64,000 nucleotides of DNA, taken from an uncultured Lachnospiraceae bacterium. GTDB taxonomy: Bacteria > Bacillota > Clostridia > Lachnospirales > Lachnospiraceae. The position numbers were made by a program, and so were the translations under genes. Under the pieces are notes generated by a model that was not told the origin of the DNA, ran no database searches, and saw only the letters and a program-made list of their open reading frames with translations. Below are positions 11,201 to 19,232 of this stretch, piece after piece (position 1 is the stretch's first letter; every line of letters starts with the position of its first letter). Location: NCBI GenBank assembly GCA_910586355.1, contig CAJUHJ010000002.1, positions 1 to 64,000 on the forward strand. The letters are read 5' to 3'.

Positions 11201-11942
11201 CGGAAGCTGCACTGTCGTTTTTGATGTCGGCAGAAATGTTTATTGTGCCGTCGCTTCCGCTGGATTCTGCAAGTTTTGGCGTTTTCACATAGGTGCCGTT
11301 TATATCTACGTGAACCGGATTGGTTACTACAAGCGTGACGTCACGGTAGATACCGCTTCCGGAATACCAGCGGCTGCTGGGGAGCTGGTTTACAACTTTT
11401 ACAGCAATGACATTTTCTGTAATGCCGTCGCAGGACAGATATTCACTGATATCAAAGGCAAACGGAGTATACCCATAGTGGTGTTCTCCAACTTTTGTAC
11501 CATTGACATAGACATAGGTGTCTTTGTAGGCGCCGTCAAAATTTAAAACAATGGATTTGTCAGAAAAACTATCCTGCAGAGTAAATTTTTTGCGGTACCA
11601 GCCCGTTCCTCCGGGAAGGAAACCGCTTTCGGCTTCGCCTGTCGCGGTAAAGTCCTGAAAAATGCTGAAATCGTGCGGAAGATTTACATCATCCCAGGCA
11701 GCATCAATAAAATCTGTATTTTGGGCAGTCGTGGAATCGCCAAGATAAAATTTCCATTCTTCATTGAAATTAATTACGCGTTCCTCTTCGCTGATCTGAG
11801 TGGCAGAAATAGTTTCCGCATCAGTCCAGACGATAGCGGCGTCGTTTGCTTCCGCTGCCTGTACCGCTGCCGTGGGAAGCGTTGGAACACACAGTGAAGA
11901 GGATAAAACTGCCGCTAAAATTTTTTTGAAACGGTGTTTCAT
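5211..11942 (-). CDS. Giant secreted GH2 beta-galactosidase with FIVAR repeats and LRR_5-like C-terminus
   Basis: A 2243-residue exported glycoside hydrolase. A Sec signal peptide (about residues 1-29) leads to GH2 sugar-binding, immunoglobulin-like and TIM-barrel domains (about 45-650). The acid/base is Glu470 in WSLCNEVQ and the nucleophile Glu553 in LWSETAS. GH2 C-terminal beta domains, Big_4-like domains, an F5/8-type carbohydrate-binding module (about 1110-1260) and a cadherin-like domain follow. Eleven FIVAR-type helical repeats (about 1360-2090) come next, and the last 140 residues resemble LRR_5/BspA repeats ending in a Lys-rich tail. No LPXTG is present, so attachment must be non-covalent. 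A strong AAGGAGG precedes the ATG; a TATAAT lies at 11977-11982 on the minus strand. The likely substrate is a host or dietary galactoside; specificity is not readable. Confidence 0.93.
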   Translation of the reverse strand: MKHRFKKILAAVLSSSLCVPTLPTAAVQAAEANDAAIVWTDAETISATQISEEERVINFNEEWKFYLGDSTTAQNTDFIDAAWDDVNLPHDFSIFQDFTATGEAESGFLPGGTGWYRKKFTLQDSFSDKSIVLNFDGAYKDTYVYVNGTKVGEHHYGYTPFAFDISEYLSCDGITENVIAVKVVNQLPSSRWYSGSGIYRDVTLVVTNPVHVDINGTYVKTPKLAESSGSDGTINISADIKNDSAASANVTVKNTIYEKDSTTSVAAIETAAAVNAGQTKTVTAETKITDPKLWSIETPNMYTIRTEVLQDGSVIDTYETDFGFKWYEFVDNVGFQLNGENVKINGVCMHHDQGALGSAAYYDAIYRQMEIMKNMGVNTIRVTHNPAAEILVDICNELGLLVIEEAFDGWGIPKNGNSNDFSVYFEENLTADNQIIGGSAAMTWSEFALKSMIKRDRNDASIIMWSLCNEVQEGTNGNFDWAGTVTKLLRWVKEVDTEHLATSGSNNRSYGTSGVPAVNDSIFQDGGVVGYNYGDIGSMNSLHQHYPVMLWSETASAINSRGIYTSQASGGNADQKYHLTSFDTSCVGWGKTAHASMYPTLSNDYIAGECVWTGFDYIGEPTPWNGTGTGDGGRGAIPNSSYFGIVETTGFPKDNYYLYRSQWNHDANTLHLVTAWDPDNKMEVDGKVPVWIYSNAAKVELYLNDQKIGTATRKALSGTTTPAGHVRYEYTTESNNNTICATSSGNGDQSLYSVFNVAFTAGTISAKAYDENNNEITNTCEGKTSVTTPGAANKLVINAEKDSIDADGSSLSYITIDVTDANGNLKTKADNEINFSLTGEGEIVGVDNGDQATTKKYQQSSVLTDSKTAKINAYAGKALVIVRSTKNSGEFTINATSEGLTAASVTVQTEPVGDSIGASIKSYTLARHCYLPTGSDASDVQLPETVKAMLTDGTEKTLNIDWINYDPSILNTKGNYTVNGSITNENQTINIFIVLHVYDEIIGVQNHSLCTAPNTMPTLPTVCMSYDIDGDPFAEYPVEWDLADITENSFAEMNSIVTINGSVSVFGKEYETQASVRVAEPDVTYENVGTTRDHLTDNAFENGSKTTNGVKSYDDNLLAVTDGSKKDSGESPSRWSDWGHKGGSAQTNLQIAMDWATATTTDRIDIYTAKTGKLNGASAPSSVKFEYALTSNYDENDKMLKAEWIEIPHAEPTAITGIDLGDITEGKSYKLNKLINPQAIRITFGHDAGKFISVNEIEIMQPTYTYDLNTEANLSGITINEQNITFNNTTNIYSLPENITTPIEIADITFENPNNAAVTILKRSDSLINIISVSEDGQNTQYYTITTSSDIPTEAEKTAFQTKLNEYKQIPRSDLKKNGYSLIQTKVQQCENTIDSMTKSDITKMETVLETLFNQFKKSDAMKSLEEKIKQIKSEYVSKNYTPESYKALQDLIKEIERKIDTLTDTQIAQESKKLDDAITALVPDEPQADTIKELQDKIAEYKALNSIFYTENSFKQFQTLLRKAEKQINNLSESQLNAKIEELNSAFEALEPNPDAPTEETKQNLLNQLDEYQELDSDLYIAANSYQALMTQINQIKNSIDSLFESQLQQKISDLTAAYNNLVRASLEETVTQYKTIESWHYTPDSYKELKDLLDAIDGNIDSMTDAQRKKNLTDLANAHSALVPDEPTAATKTKLTAKINEYKKLDPDNYTEASFKNLQDLIKEIESKLNTLSETELNTKYSELEQAFADLEESDNPPSDTKDQLLAKLEEYKQLDPSLYTEESYQALADLIEEIEQNIDTYTESQLQTKLTELNDARNDLEFLDPTAELKDKIKQYKSLKREDYTEESYQNLMGLIEEIESEMDSYSEEDVQTALEDLENAYNALEKVQGSEKPDKADLQAKLDEYKKLDQKLFTPASYAALQKLIKEIEAQIDELTEEEIEEKLAELEKCRENLVPDEPKTATVTALKNKLKTCSSTTYAPAAYNTIKTLVASINSTINTMSESQLQAKLKELNTATAGLLTNATLRKLQAKLNEFNSYKRADYTAASYNSVYNLVKQITTASKSYTKEQQANSKITELTNAYKKLQKVTPPKPTVKKGDSIIIANVKYEVIDPESCTVSATIASKKATKITIKDTVTINEVSCTVTEIPKSAFKKGAKKLKTIIIGKNIVKIGNNAFYGCKKLSKITFKNSNVKFGKKTFGKTNSKITVKVNGLKKSKRKTFKNKLIKAGISKKVIVK
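5665..7865 (-). repeat. Eleven tandem FIVAR-type protein repeats
   Basis: Each unit is about 60-70 residues with the pattern LxEYKxLDxxxYTxxSY, then xALxxLIxEIExxID, then a third helix ending in AxxxL. Linkers are often VPDEP. The repeats are divergent at DNA level, so this is old protein-level duplication and not a DNA satellite. Units 6-9 are the most alike; the first and the last two are degenerate. Confidence 0.85.
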
Positions 11943-12180
11943 ACTAAATTCCTCCTTTTTATTGATAATGACAAATATTATAGAAAAATTTTAACATAAT
12001 TACGTCAAAATATCTATAAAAATATTTTTGTAATTTGTTAATTTTTATGTTAAATGACGGATAAAATGTATTTTAAAAATCTGTTTCGAATACCACTTGT
12101 ATTTCTTTTCAAAATTCGTTAGAATATCAGTACTGGCATTGAGGGACTCTGGAATCAGATAGAATGAAGGAGTCATGCGA

Positions 12181-12768
12181 ATGAAAAATAAAATATTGTA
12201 TGGTATTTGTTTGTCTGTGTTGTGTTTTGCCGGATGTAAAGGAACGTCGTCCTATTTTGAGCAGGCGGCCCAGACGACGGAGGAGTCGGCAGTTTTTATG
12301 GAAACCGAAACAGAGGAAGGAGAAGACGCTGCAGCGGATGAGTGTTTTGTCTATGTCTGCGGCGCTGTGAATGTTCCGGGAGTATACAAACTTCCTTCTG
12401 GCAGCCGTATCTATGAGGCCGTTCTTTTGGCGGGAGGACTGCGGGAAGACGCTTGTGAAGATAGTTTAAACCAGGCGCAGGAAATTACAGACGGACAAAT
12501 GATAAAAATAGTTACCGAAGAAGAAGCGTCCCAGGGAGGGGAAGAGTCTGGCTCAGAGGAATTTGATTCGGACGGCAGAATAAACTTAAATACTGCAAAG
12601 GCAGAGGATTTGATGACGCTGCCTGGAATTGGAGCGTCTAAAGCACAGAGCATTTTATCTTACAGAGATGAAAAAGGCGGCTTTTCTTCGATAGAGGAAA
12701 TTATGGAAATCACGGGAATCAAAGAAGGAGTTTTTTCCAAAATAAAAGATTACATAATTGTTAATTGA
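12181..12768 (+). CDS. comEA: ComEA-like lipoprotein (SLBB plus helix-hairpin-helix DNA-binding domain)
   Basis: ComEA binds incoming double-stranded DNA at the cell surface during transformation. The protein has a lipobox ending in FAGC near residue 20, an acidic linker, an SLBB domain beginning FVYVCGAVNVPGVY, and a C-terminal pair of HhH motifs (LNTAKAEDLMTLPGIG, then ITGIKEGVFSKI). I start at 12181 because the AGGAG box is 8 nt away; the in-frame ATG at 12175 is only 2 nt from it. The lipid anchor replaces the transmembrane anchor of Bacillus ComEA. It is followed after 9 bp by a response regulator, and comEC lies three genes downstream. Confidence 0.88.
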   Translation: MKNKILYGICLSVLCFAGCKGTSSYFEQAAQTTEESAVFMETETEEGEDAAADECFVYVCGAVNVPGVYKLPSGSRIYEAVLLAGGLREDACEDSLNQAQEITDGQMIKIVTEEEASQGGEESGSEEFDSDGRINLNTAKAEDLMTLPGIGASKAQSILSYRDEKGGFSSIEEIMEITGIKEGVFSKIKDYIIVN

Positions 12769-12777
12769 GGTGAAAGA

Positions 12778-13467
12778 ATGGCAAGGAAGGTTCTTGTAGT
12801 AGATGATGAAAAGTTAATTGTAAAAGGAATCCGCTTTAGTTTGGAACAAGACGGCATGGAAGTGGAGTGTGCGTATGATGGTGTAGAAGCCCTGCAGATG
12901 GCAGAAGAAAAGGAGTACGATTTAATCCTTTTGGATATTATGCTGCCAAAGATGGATGGGTTTACCGTATGTCAGCATATCCGGGAGTTTTCCAATGTGC
13001 CGATTGTTATGCTGACTGCCAAAGGCGACGATATGGATAAAATATTGGGCTTAGAGTACGGAGCAGACGATTATATTACGAAACCGTTTAATATCCTTGA
13101 AGTCAAGGCGCGAATTAAGGCGATTATGCGCCGGACGGCATCCGGGCAGTCGAAAGCGGAGAAATCTTCTATGATTGAAAGCGGAGATTTGAAAATGGAC
13201 TGTGAGAGCAGGCGGCTTTTTGTCAAAGAAAAAGAAATCAACCTGACTGCCAAAGAATTTGATTTGTTGGAACTTTTAGTTACCAATCCCAACAAGGTTT
13301 ACAGCAGGGAGCGTCTTTTGAATCTGGTCTGGGGATATGAATATCCTGGAGACGTCAGAACAGTAGACGTGCATGTCAGAAGGATGCGCGAGAAAATCGA
13401 GAGCAATCCAAGTGAACCAAAATATCTGCATACGAAATGGGGTGTGGGTTATTACTATCAAAATTAG
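12778..13467 (+). CDS. OmpR/PhoB-family response regulator
   Basis: A 229-residue two-component regulator: receiver domain (1-120) with acidic pocket VVDDE, phospho-acceptor Asp53 in LLDIMLPKMDG and Lys in ITKPF, then a winged-helix DNA-binding domain (about 130-229) ending VRTVDVHVRRMREKI and TKWGVGYYY. It resembles the WalR/PhoP group, but cannot be assigned to a named system from sequence. It is 9 bp after comEA and 35 bp before its kinase, so the pair is co-transcribed. Target genes are unknown; competence or envelope control is suggested by the neighbours. Confidence 0.93.
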   Translation: MARKVLVVDDEKLIVKGIRFSLEQDGMEVECAYDGVEALQMAEEKEYDLILLDIMLPKMDGFTVCQHIREFSNVPIVMLTAKGDDMDKILGLEYGADDYITKPFNILEVKARIKAIMRRTASGQSKAEKSSMIESGDLKMDCESRRLFVKEKEINLTAKEFDLLELLVTNPNKVYSRERLLNLVWGYEYPGDVRTVDVHVRRMREKIESNPSEPKYLHTKWGVGYYYQN

Positions 13468-13502
13468 CAGATGAATTGTGTTTTCGCGGATAAGGTGTAA
13501 AA

Positions 13503-14933
13503 ATGTCAAAGAAAAAAATAGGAGTTTTTTTTAAAAGTCTTAAAATTCGGTTTATTCTTTTGTTTCTTTTAATCGGAATTCTGCCAACCGTCGTACTTCG
13601 GATTGGAATGCTTAGTTCTTATGGGAAAAAGGCGGTTTCAAACCGGAGTATAGACGTCTTGAGCCAGGCAAAGATATTGACGAACCAGATTGTTTCTAAC
13701 AATTATCTGGAAGATGCAGGATCAGAAATTGTCAATTCTCAGTTAGAACAGCTTTCCAATATTTACGATGGCCGGATTATGGTGATTGATGATAGTTTCC
13801 ATATTATAAAAGATACGTATGGTTTAGACAACGGCAAAATGATTGTATCTGAAGAAGTGATGAGAAGTTTTCGAGGGGAGGAAATTTCAAAACACGATAC
13901 AGAAAACGGTTATATTGAAATGAGCCTTCCTCTTACGAAACTGGAAAATAAAGAGATTATCGGCGTGCTGTTAGTTAGCGTATCAACGGACAGTATTGTA
14001 TTAAATGAAGAATATTTAAAGCAGAGCACATGGGTCATAGAGTTGATTTGCACCATGACTGTAATTTTTTTTGCAGTATTTTTGTCTATCCTTTTAACAA
14101 AGCCGTTCCGTAAAATGGAAAATGAGATTGTGGAAATACAAAATGGCTTTAAAAATGAATTGAAAATTCTAAATTACGCAGAGACGGAGGCAATTTCAGC
14201 AAGATTTAACCAATTATTTGGCAGAATGAAAGTGATAGATGAGTCCAGAGAGGAATTTGTATCGAATGTCTCCCATGAACTGAAAACTCCGCTGACTTCT
14301 ATGAAGGTATTGGCAGATTCTTTGAATGGGCAAGAAGACGTCCCGGTAGAGTTGTACAAAGAGTTTATGAATGACATTGGAAATGAAATTGACAGGGAGA
14401 CAAAAATTATAAATGATCTGCTGTCTTTGGTGAAAATGAACCGTTCGGCTGTGGATTTGAATATCTCAAGCGTTAATATTAATGAACTTTTGGGGCTGAT
14501 TTTAAAACGCCTGCGTCCAATTGCAGAAAAGCAGCATGTAGAACTTGTTTTGGAAAGTTTTCGGCCGGTCAGTGCGGAAGTGGACGAGGTCAAATTGACG
14601 CTTGCATTTACAAACCTTGTGGAAAACGGAATTAAATATAATAAGCCGGACGGCTGGGTGCATGTTACGCTGAATGCAGATCATCAGTATTTTTATGTGA
14701 AGGTGGAAGACAGCGGAATTGGAATCCCGGAGGATGCCTTAGAGCATATCTATGAGAGATTTTACAGGGTGGATAAGTCACATTCCAGAGAAATCGGCGG
14801 TACGGGTCTTGGACTTGCGATTGCGAGAAGTTCCATTCTTATGCATCGTGGCGCGATAAAGGTATTTAGTATCGAAGGAGAGGGGACTGTCTTTAATGTC
14901 CGTATTCCTTTGAATTATATTATTGCGTCATAG
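13503..14933 (+). CDS. Membrane sensor histidine kinase, partner of the upstream regulator
   Basis: A 476-residue kinase with an N-terminal transmembrane helix (about 14-33), an extracytoplasmic sensor domain of about 140 residues, a second helix (about 177-200), a HAMP-like linker, the HisKA phospho-acceptor His258 in NVSHELKTPL, and a HATPase_c domain with N box (FTNLVENGIKYN), G1 (DSGIGIP) and G2 (GGTGLGLAI). It follows its regulator by 35 bp, and the GerMN lipoprotein starts 11 bp after its stop. The gene order regulator-kinase-GerMN lipoprotein recalls MtrA-MtrB-LpqB of Actinobacteria, in which the lipoprotein modulates the kinase. Confidence 0.94.
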   Translation: MSKKKIGVFFKSLKIRFILLFLLIGILPTVVLRIGMLSSYGKKAVSNRSIDVLSQAKILTNQIVSNNYLEDAGSEIVNSQLEQLSNIYDGRIMVIDDSFHIIKDTYGLDNGKMIVSEEVMRSFRGEEISKHDTENGYIEMSLPLTKLENKEIIGVLLVSVSTDSIVLNEEYLKQSTWVIELICTMTVIFFAVFLSILLTKPFRKMENEIVEIQNGFKNELKILNYAETEAISARFNQLFGRMKVIDESREEFVSNVSHELKTPLTSMKVLADSLNGQEDVPVELYKEFMNDIGNEIDRETKIINDLLSLVKMNRSAVDLNISSVNINELLGLILKRLRPIAEKQHVELVLESFRPVSAEVDEVKLTLAFTNLVENGIKYNKPDGWVHVTLNADHQYFYVKVEDSGIGIPEDALEHIYERFYRVDKSHSREIGGTGLGLAIARSSILMHRGAIKVFSIEGEGTVFNVRIPLNYIIAS

Positions 14934-14944
14934 GAGGAATGATT

Positions 14945-15865
14945 ATGAAAAAAATGCAGGTGATACTGATTTTTCTTCTGGCAGTTTTACTGATTCAGAC
15001 GGCGGGATGTATCCGAAAGTCAGAAGAGGACAGCGATTACAGTATTTTTTATTTGAATAAAGAGTGTACAAAAATTGTCGCCAAACCATATGAATTGGAA
15101 TCAAATCCGAAAGATACAAAAGCGGTGATTGCAGAATTGTTACAGCAGCTTAAAACGGATTCTGATGATGTGGAGTTTAAAAGGGCGATTGCAGAAAATG
15201 TTACTTTATTAAGTTATCATTTGGAAGAATCGCATTTAACGTTAAATTTTAACAGTGAGTATACTAATCTCGACAAAATTGAAGAAGCATTGACGAGGGT
15301 TGCCATTGTCCGGACGATGATACAGACGGATGGAGTGGAATGTTTGTCTTTTTGTGTAGAAGACGTTCCTTTGACGGATAATAAGGGAAATCCCATTGGC
15401 GTTATGACAAATGATAGTTTTGTTGAAAATCCGGGAGAGCAGATTAATTCCATTGAGACGGCAGATTTGGTCTTATATTTTGCCAATAAAAAAGGGGACG
15501 GCCTTGTCTCTGAAACGAGAGAGGTACATTACAGCAGCAATATTTCGATGGAAAAACTGGTGATGGAACATTTGCTGGAGGGACCGGAAGAAAAGGAGGC
15601 GCAGTCAGCGCTTCCGGAAGGCACAAAGCTGATGAATGTTTCGGTTGCAGAAGGCGTGTGTTATGTCAGCCTGGATGACAATTTTATGAAACAAAATTAC
15701 AATATAGAAGAAGCGGTTGTGATCTATTCGATTGTAAATTCGCTTTCGGAAATTTCAACAATTAATAAAGTCCAGATATCCGTGAATGGTGATACCAGCG
15801 GCGTTTATCGGGCAGAATTCCCATTTGATACGCTGTATGAAAGGAATCTGGATTATGTAAATTAA
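14945..15865 (+). CDS. GerMN-domain lipoprotein
   Basis: A 306-residue exported lipoprotein with lipobox QTAGC near residue 21 and two GerMN-like domains (about 35-160 and 175-300), the second carrying the typical EGP-EKEAQSALPEGTKLM and YSIVNSLSEISTINKVQI segments. GerMN domains occur in the germination/sporulation protein GerM and in LpqB-type kinase accessory proteins. The start at 14945 is 7 nt from AGGAGG, while the in-frame ATG at 14939 is only 1 nt away. Its location directly behind the histidine kinase favours a role as a signalling accessory of that kinase; a peptidoglycan role is the alternative. Confidence 0.85.
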   Translation: MKKMQVILIFLLAVLLIQTAGCIRKSEEDSDYSIFYLNKECTKIVAKPYELESNPKDTKAVIAELLQQLKTDSDDVEFKRAIAENVTLLSYHLEESHLTLNFNSEYTNLDKIEEALTRVAIVRTMIQTDGVECLSFCVEDVPLTDNKGNPIGVMTNDSFVENPGEQINSIETADLVLYFANKKGDGLVSETREVHYSSNISMEKLVMEHLLEGPEEKEAQSALPEGTKLMNVSVAEGVCYVSLDDNFMKQNYNIEEAVVIYSIVNSLSEISTINKVQISVNGDTSGVYRAEFPFDTLYERNLDYVN

Positions 15866-15886
15866 ATAAAATCAGGAGGGAACAGG

Positions 15887-18175
15887 GTGATTTCACGAAA
15901 ACTCTGCGTCTTATCCCTGGCATTTTTAGCGGGAACTGCCGCGGCAGAATATGAACTGCGTCTGTTGTGGTGTTTCCTGTTCTTTTTTGGATTCGTATGG
16001 ATGTATGTCGTCTGCCGACAGTACAAAAAGTCTGTAAAGGCGATATTTTGGAGCGCGGCTTTTGTAGTATTAGCGTCTTTGGGGAGCGTCAACAGCTATT
16101 TGGAACGGTCGTTTTGCAGGACATATTTATCAAAACTGTATGATGGGCAAGAATGTCAGGTACAAGGCGAGATATACCAAAAAACAAAAGAGGATTGTTA
16201 TTATTATTTAAAAAACTGCATGGTGCAGTTGGGGAAGAACAAATATTCTTGTAATCAAATCTTATTATATCTAAATGCCGAAGAGTATTCCATCGGCGAA
16301 ATCCTATGTGTAAATGGAAACATTCAAACATTTTCATTGCCTGTGAATGAAGGCAATTATAATGAACGCGCGTATTACAAAAGCTTAAACATTGATTTTC
16401 GGGTAAATGCCAGAAAAGTTCATGCGGTTTACGGCAGGAAAAATGTGTTTCGGGAGAAATTGTATCAGGTTCGGGAACGGCTCAAAAAGAATTTTCAGGA
16501 AGCAATGCCAAAAAGAGATGCAGGAATTCTTGCAGCGGTTACCCTTGGAGATAAATCTATTATGGATTTGGATCGTAAAAAAATGTATCAGGAAGCTGGT
16601 ATCAGTCATTTTTACAGTATTTCGGGCCTGCATATTTCAATTCTTGGCATGACGCTTTACCGGTTTCTTAAGAAACGCGGAGCCGGATTTTTTTGTACGG
16701 GACTGGCTGCCGCGGTTTTTATGCTGGCTTATGGAGAACTGATTGGATTTGGCGTATCGGCAAGCCGCGCAATTGGTATGTTTTTGCTGCTGGTTTATGC
16801 GAAATACCGTGGCAGAAGTTATGACAGGCCAACGTCGCTTGCGCTTATGGCGGCTTTTCTTGCAAAAGAGAACCCTTATCTTTTGCACCATGCGGGTTAT
16901 CTGCTTTCTTTTGGCGCAGTTTTAGGGGTGATTTTTGCGGAGACGACTTTTTTAGACGGGGCAAAAAAAGAGGGGCAGAAAAAGGGGACTTTCCTTGTCA
17001 GCCTTTGTATTTTGCTTGTAACGGTTCCTGTTTTGTGCCAGTATTTTTACAGCGTTTCGTTATATTCTGTTTTTATAAATCTTTTTGTACTTCCCTGTAT
17101 GGGGATATTGCTTGGGCTAGGGATGTTTGGAGGGGTTTTATGCAGCCTGTTTCCTTTTGCTGGAAAACTTGTGCTGTTTATTTGCCATTTGATATTGTTG
17201 TGGTTTGACGGGCTCTGCGGTCTTTTTTTAAAAATGCCGTATGCTTCTTTGATAACAGGGACGCTTCCTGTTTGGATGCTTGTATTGTGGTATGGAATCT
17301 TATTTGCAGTTAAGAAAGTAAAAAAATCAAGGAAAAAACTGGCGGCCTCTGTATGTGTTCTGTTACTTTTTATAATGGTATTGATACCAAGGCAGCATAG
17401 TTTTGAGCTGGATGTTTTGGATGTGGGACAGGGAGATGGAATTTATATTTCAGTCGGAGACGGTACGCACATATTTCTTGACGGCGGAAGCGTGGATGTT
17501 GCAAAAGCGGGAACGTACCGGATATTGCCGTTTTTAAAATATAAGGGTGTAAGAGCTGTGGATTATTGGTTTGTCAGTCATTGTGACGCAGATCATATCA
17601 ATGGATTATGTGAAATCATAGAGTCCGGTTATCCAATCAAAAATCTTGTAATATCAAAGTATGTGACAAAAGATAAGGCATGGGAGGCACTGCGGGAATC
17701 TGCAGAAAAACAGGAAATTCCAATATTAAAAATGGACAAAGGAGACGCTGTAAAAAGCCATACCTGGAGTATAAAATGCCTTGCGCCGGGCAGTTATAAA
17801 GGGGAAAAAGACAGAAACGGAAGTTCGCTTGTCCTTTATTTTGAACATGAAAAGATGACGGGATTTTTCGGCGGAGATATTGGAAAAGAACAGGAGATGG
17901 AATTGGTTTGGGAAGGGAATCTAAAAGAGGTGGACTTGTATAAAGCGTCGCATCATGGTTCGGCTTTTTCTTGCAGCAGGGCGTTTTTAGATTGTATCCG
18001 GCCTAAAGTAACTGTGATTTCGTGCAGTATGAAAAACCGTTATGGACATCCGGCAAAAGAAACGATAGAAAGGCTTTTTGCGGCAGGAAGCAGAATTTAC
18101 GAAACCCGAAGTATGGGACAAATAAAAATCAGGGATATTCGTCTTGAAGCGGAAGGGTTTCGTGTGTTAGAATAG
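15887..18175 (+). CDS. comEC: DNA internalisation protein ComEC/Rec2 (competence membrane channel)
   Basis: ComEC carries single-stranded DNA across the cytoplasmic membrane in transformation. The 762-residue protein has N-terminal helices and a DUF4131/OB-type domain (about 1-190), the multi-helix competence domain (about 210-490, containing FYSISGLHISILG), and a C-terminal metallo-beta-lactamase domain (about 505-762) with SHCDADHING and SHHGSAFS metal motifs. It starts at GTG with AGGAGGG six nt upstream. All domains look intact, so the DNA-uptake core could be functional; pilus and comF genes are not in this window. Confidence 0.95.
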   Translation: MISRKLCVLSLAFLAGTAAAEYELRLLWCFLFFFGFVWMYVVCRQYKKSVKAIFWSAAFVVLASLGSVNSYLERSFCRTYLSKLYDGQECQVQGEIYQKTKEDCYYYLKNCMVQLGKNKYSCNQILLYLNAEEYSIGEILCVNGNIQTFSLPVNEGNYNERAYYKSLNIDFRVNARKVHAVYGRKNVFREKLYQVRERLKKNFQEAMPKRDAGILAAVTLGDKSIMDLDRKKMYQEAGISHFYSISGLHISILGMTLYRFLKKRGAGFFCTGLAAAVFMLAYGELIGFGVSASRAIGMFLLLVYAKYRGRSYDRPTSLALMAAFLAKENPYLLHHAGYLLSFGAVLGVIFAETTFLDGAKKEGQKKGTFLVSLCILLVTVPVLCQYFYSVSLYSVFINLFVLPCMGILLGLGMFGGVLCSLFPFAGKLVLFICHLILLWFDGLCGLFLKMPYASLITGTLPVWMLVLWYGILFAVKKVKKSRKKLAASVCVLLLFIMVLIPRQHSFELDVLDVGQGDGIYISVGDGTHIFLDGGSVDVAKAGTYRILPFLKYKGVRAVDYWFVSHCDADHINGLCEIIESGYPIKNLVISKYVTKDKAWEALRESAEKQEIPILKMDKGDAVKSHTWSIKCLAPGSYKGEKDRNGSSLVLYFEHEKMTGFFGGDIGKEQEMELVWEGNLKEVDLYKASHHGSAFSCSRAFLDCIRPKVTVISCSMKNRYGHPAKETIERLFAAGSRIYETRSMGQIKIRDIRLEAEGFRVLE

Positions 18176-18179
18176 GCAT

Positions 18180-19169
18180 ATGAAGACGATTGATGAAGAT
18201 ATAAAGAACAATACATTCAAAACATATTATCTGCTGTTTGGAGAAGAGGGGTATTTGAAAAGGCAGTATCGGGATAAATTGCTCTGCGCGATGACAACGA
18301 AAGGGGACACACTGAATTTTTCTTCTTATGAAGGAAAACATATCTCTATTGGAGAGCTGATAGATTTAGCGGAAACACTTCCATTTCTGGCTGAGCGCAG
18401 AGTGATTTTAGTGGAAAACAGCGGATTTTTTAAACATTCCGGTGGAATGTTAGAAGAGTATCTGCCCAAAATGAATCCAAGCTCTTGTATGATTTTTGTG
18501 GAATCCGAAGTGGATAAGCGGTCAAAACTATATAAAGCTGCCAAAAAAGAAGGGGCGGCGATTGAGTTTGAGGCTCAAAATGAGGCTGTAATTACAAAGT
18601 GGATTTTAGGCAGGATTGGAAGAGAGAATAAGAAAATTACAAAATCAGTGCTGGGGCTTTTTTTGGGCCGGACAGGATTTGATATGAGTAATATTGACCG
18701 GGAGTTGGAAAAACTGCTGTGCTATACTTTAAAAAAAGATGTTATTGAGGCTGTCGATGTAGAAGCGGTTGTAACAGAGCGGGCAGAAAATAAAATATTT
18801 GAAATGATTGATGCGATTTCAGGTCATAATCCAAAAAAAGCATTTAATCTTTATTACGATTTACTGTCTTTAAAAGAGGAGCCGATGCGGATTTTATTTT
18901 TGATTGTCAGACAGTTTCGGATTTTATTAAGAGTGAAAGAACTGACAGGGAAGGGATACGGCAGTTTTGAAATCGCCAAAATGATTGGAATACCGGAATT
19001 TGCGGTCCGAAAGACCCAGTCACAGGCAAAAAATTTTACCATACAGCAGATTTTTGACGTACTAAAAGAATCAGCCAAAGCGGAAGAAGCAGTAAAGACA
19101 GGGAAATTAGGTGAGAAGGCTGCCGTAGAACTTTTAATTGTGCAATATAGTAAACCAGAAGCAATATAA
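18180..19169 (+). CDS. holA: DNA polymerase III subunit delta
   Basis: HolA is the delta subunit of the clamp loader that opens the sliding clamp. The 329-residue protein shows the family's N-terminal domain (YYLLFGEEGYLKRQY), the weakly conserved middle AAA-like region, and the C-terminal collar segment (FNLYYDLLSLKEEPMRILFLI, about residues 220-240). comEC-holA adjacency is common in Firmicutes, and rpsT follows as in many of them, here on the opposite strand. The gap to comEC is 4 bp. A hairpin terminator follows directly. Confidence 0.94.
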   Translation: MKTIDEDIKNNTFKTYYLLFGEEGYLKRQYRDKLLCAMTTKGDTLNFSSYEGKHISIGELIDLAETLPFLAERRVILVENSGFFKHSGGMLEEYLPKMNPSSCMIFVESEVDKRSKLYKAAKKEGAAIEFEAQNEAVITKWILGRIGRENKKITKSVLGLFLGRTGFDMSNIDRELEKLLCYTLKKDVIEAVDVEAVVTERAENKIFEMIDAISGHNPKKAFNLYYDLLSLKEEPMRILFLIVRQFRILLRVKELTGKGYGSFEIAKMIGIPEFAVRKTQSQAKNFTIQQIFDVLKESAKAEEAVKTGKLGEKAAVELLIVQYSKPEAI

Positions 19170-19170
19170 A

Positions 19171-19208
19171 AAAGAATGGATTTGATGAGGGTTCAAATCC
19201 ATTCTTTT
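19171..19208. terminator. Bidirectional terminator between holA and rpsT
   Basis: AAAGAATGGATTTGA pairs with TCAAATCCATTCTTT around a 7-nt loop, with a T-run after it on the plus strand and the matching A-run before it, suiting both converging genes. Confidence 0.9.
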
Positions 19209-19232
19209 TACGTTGTTTTATACGATTACGAA

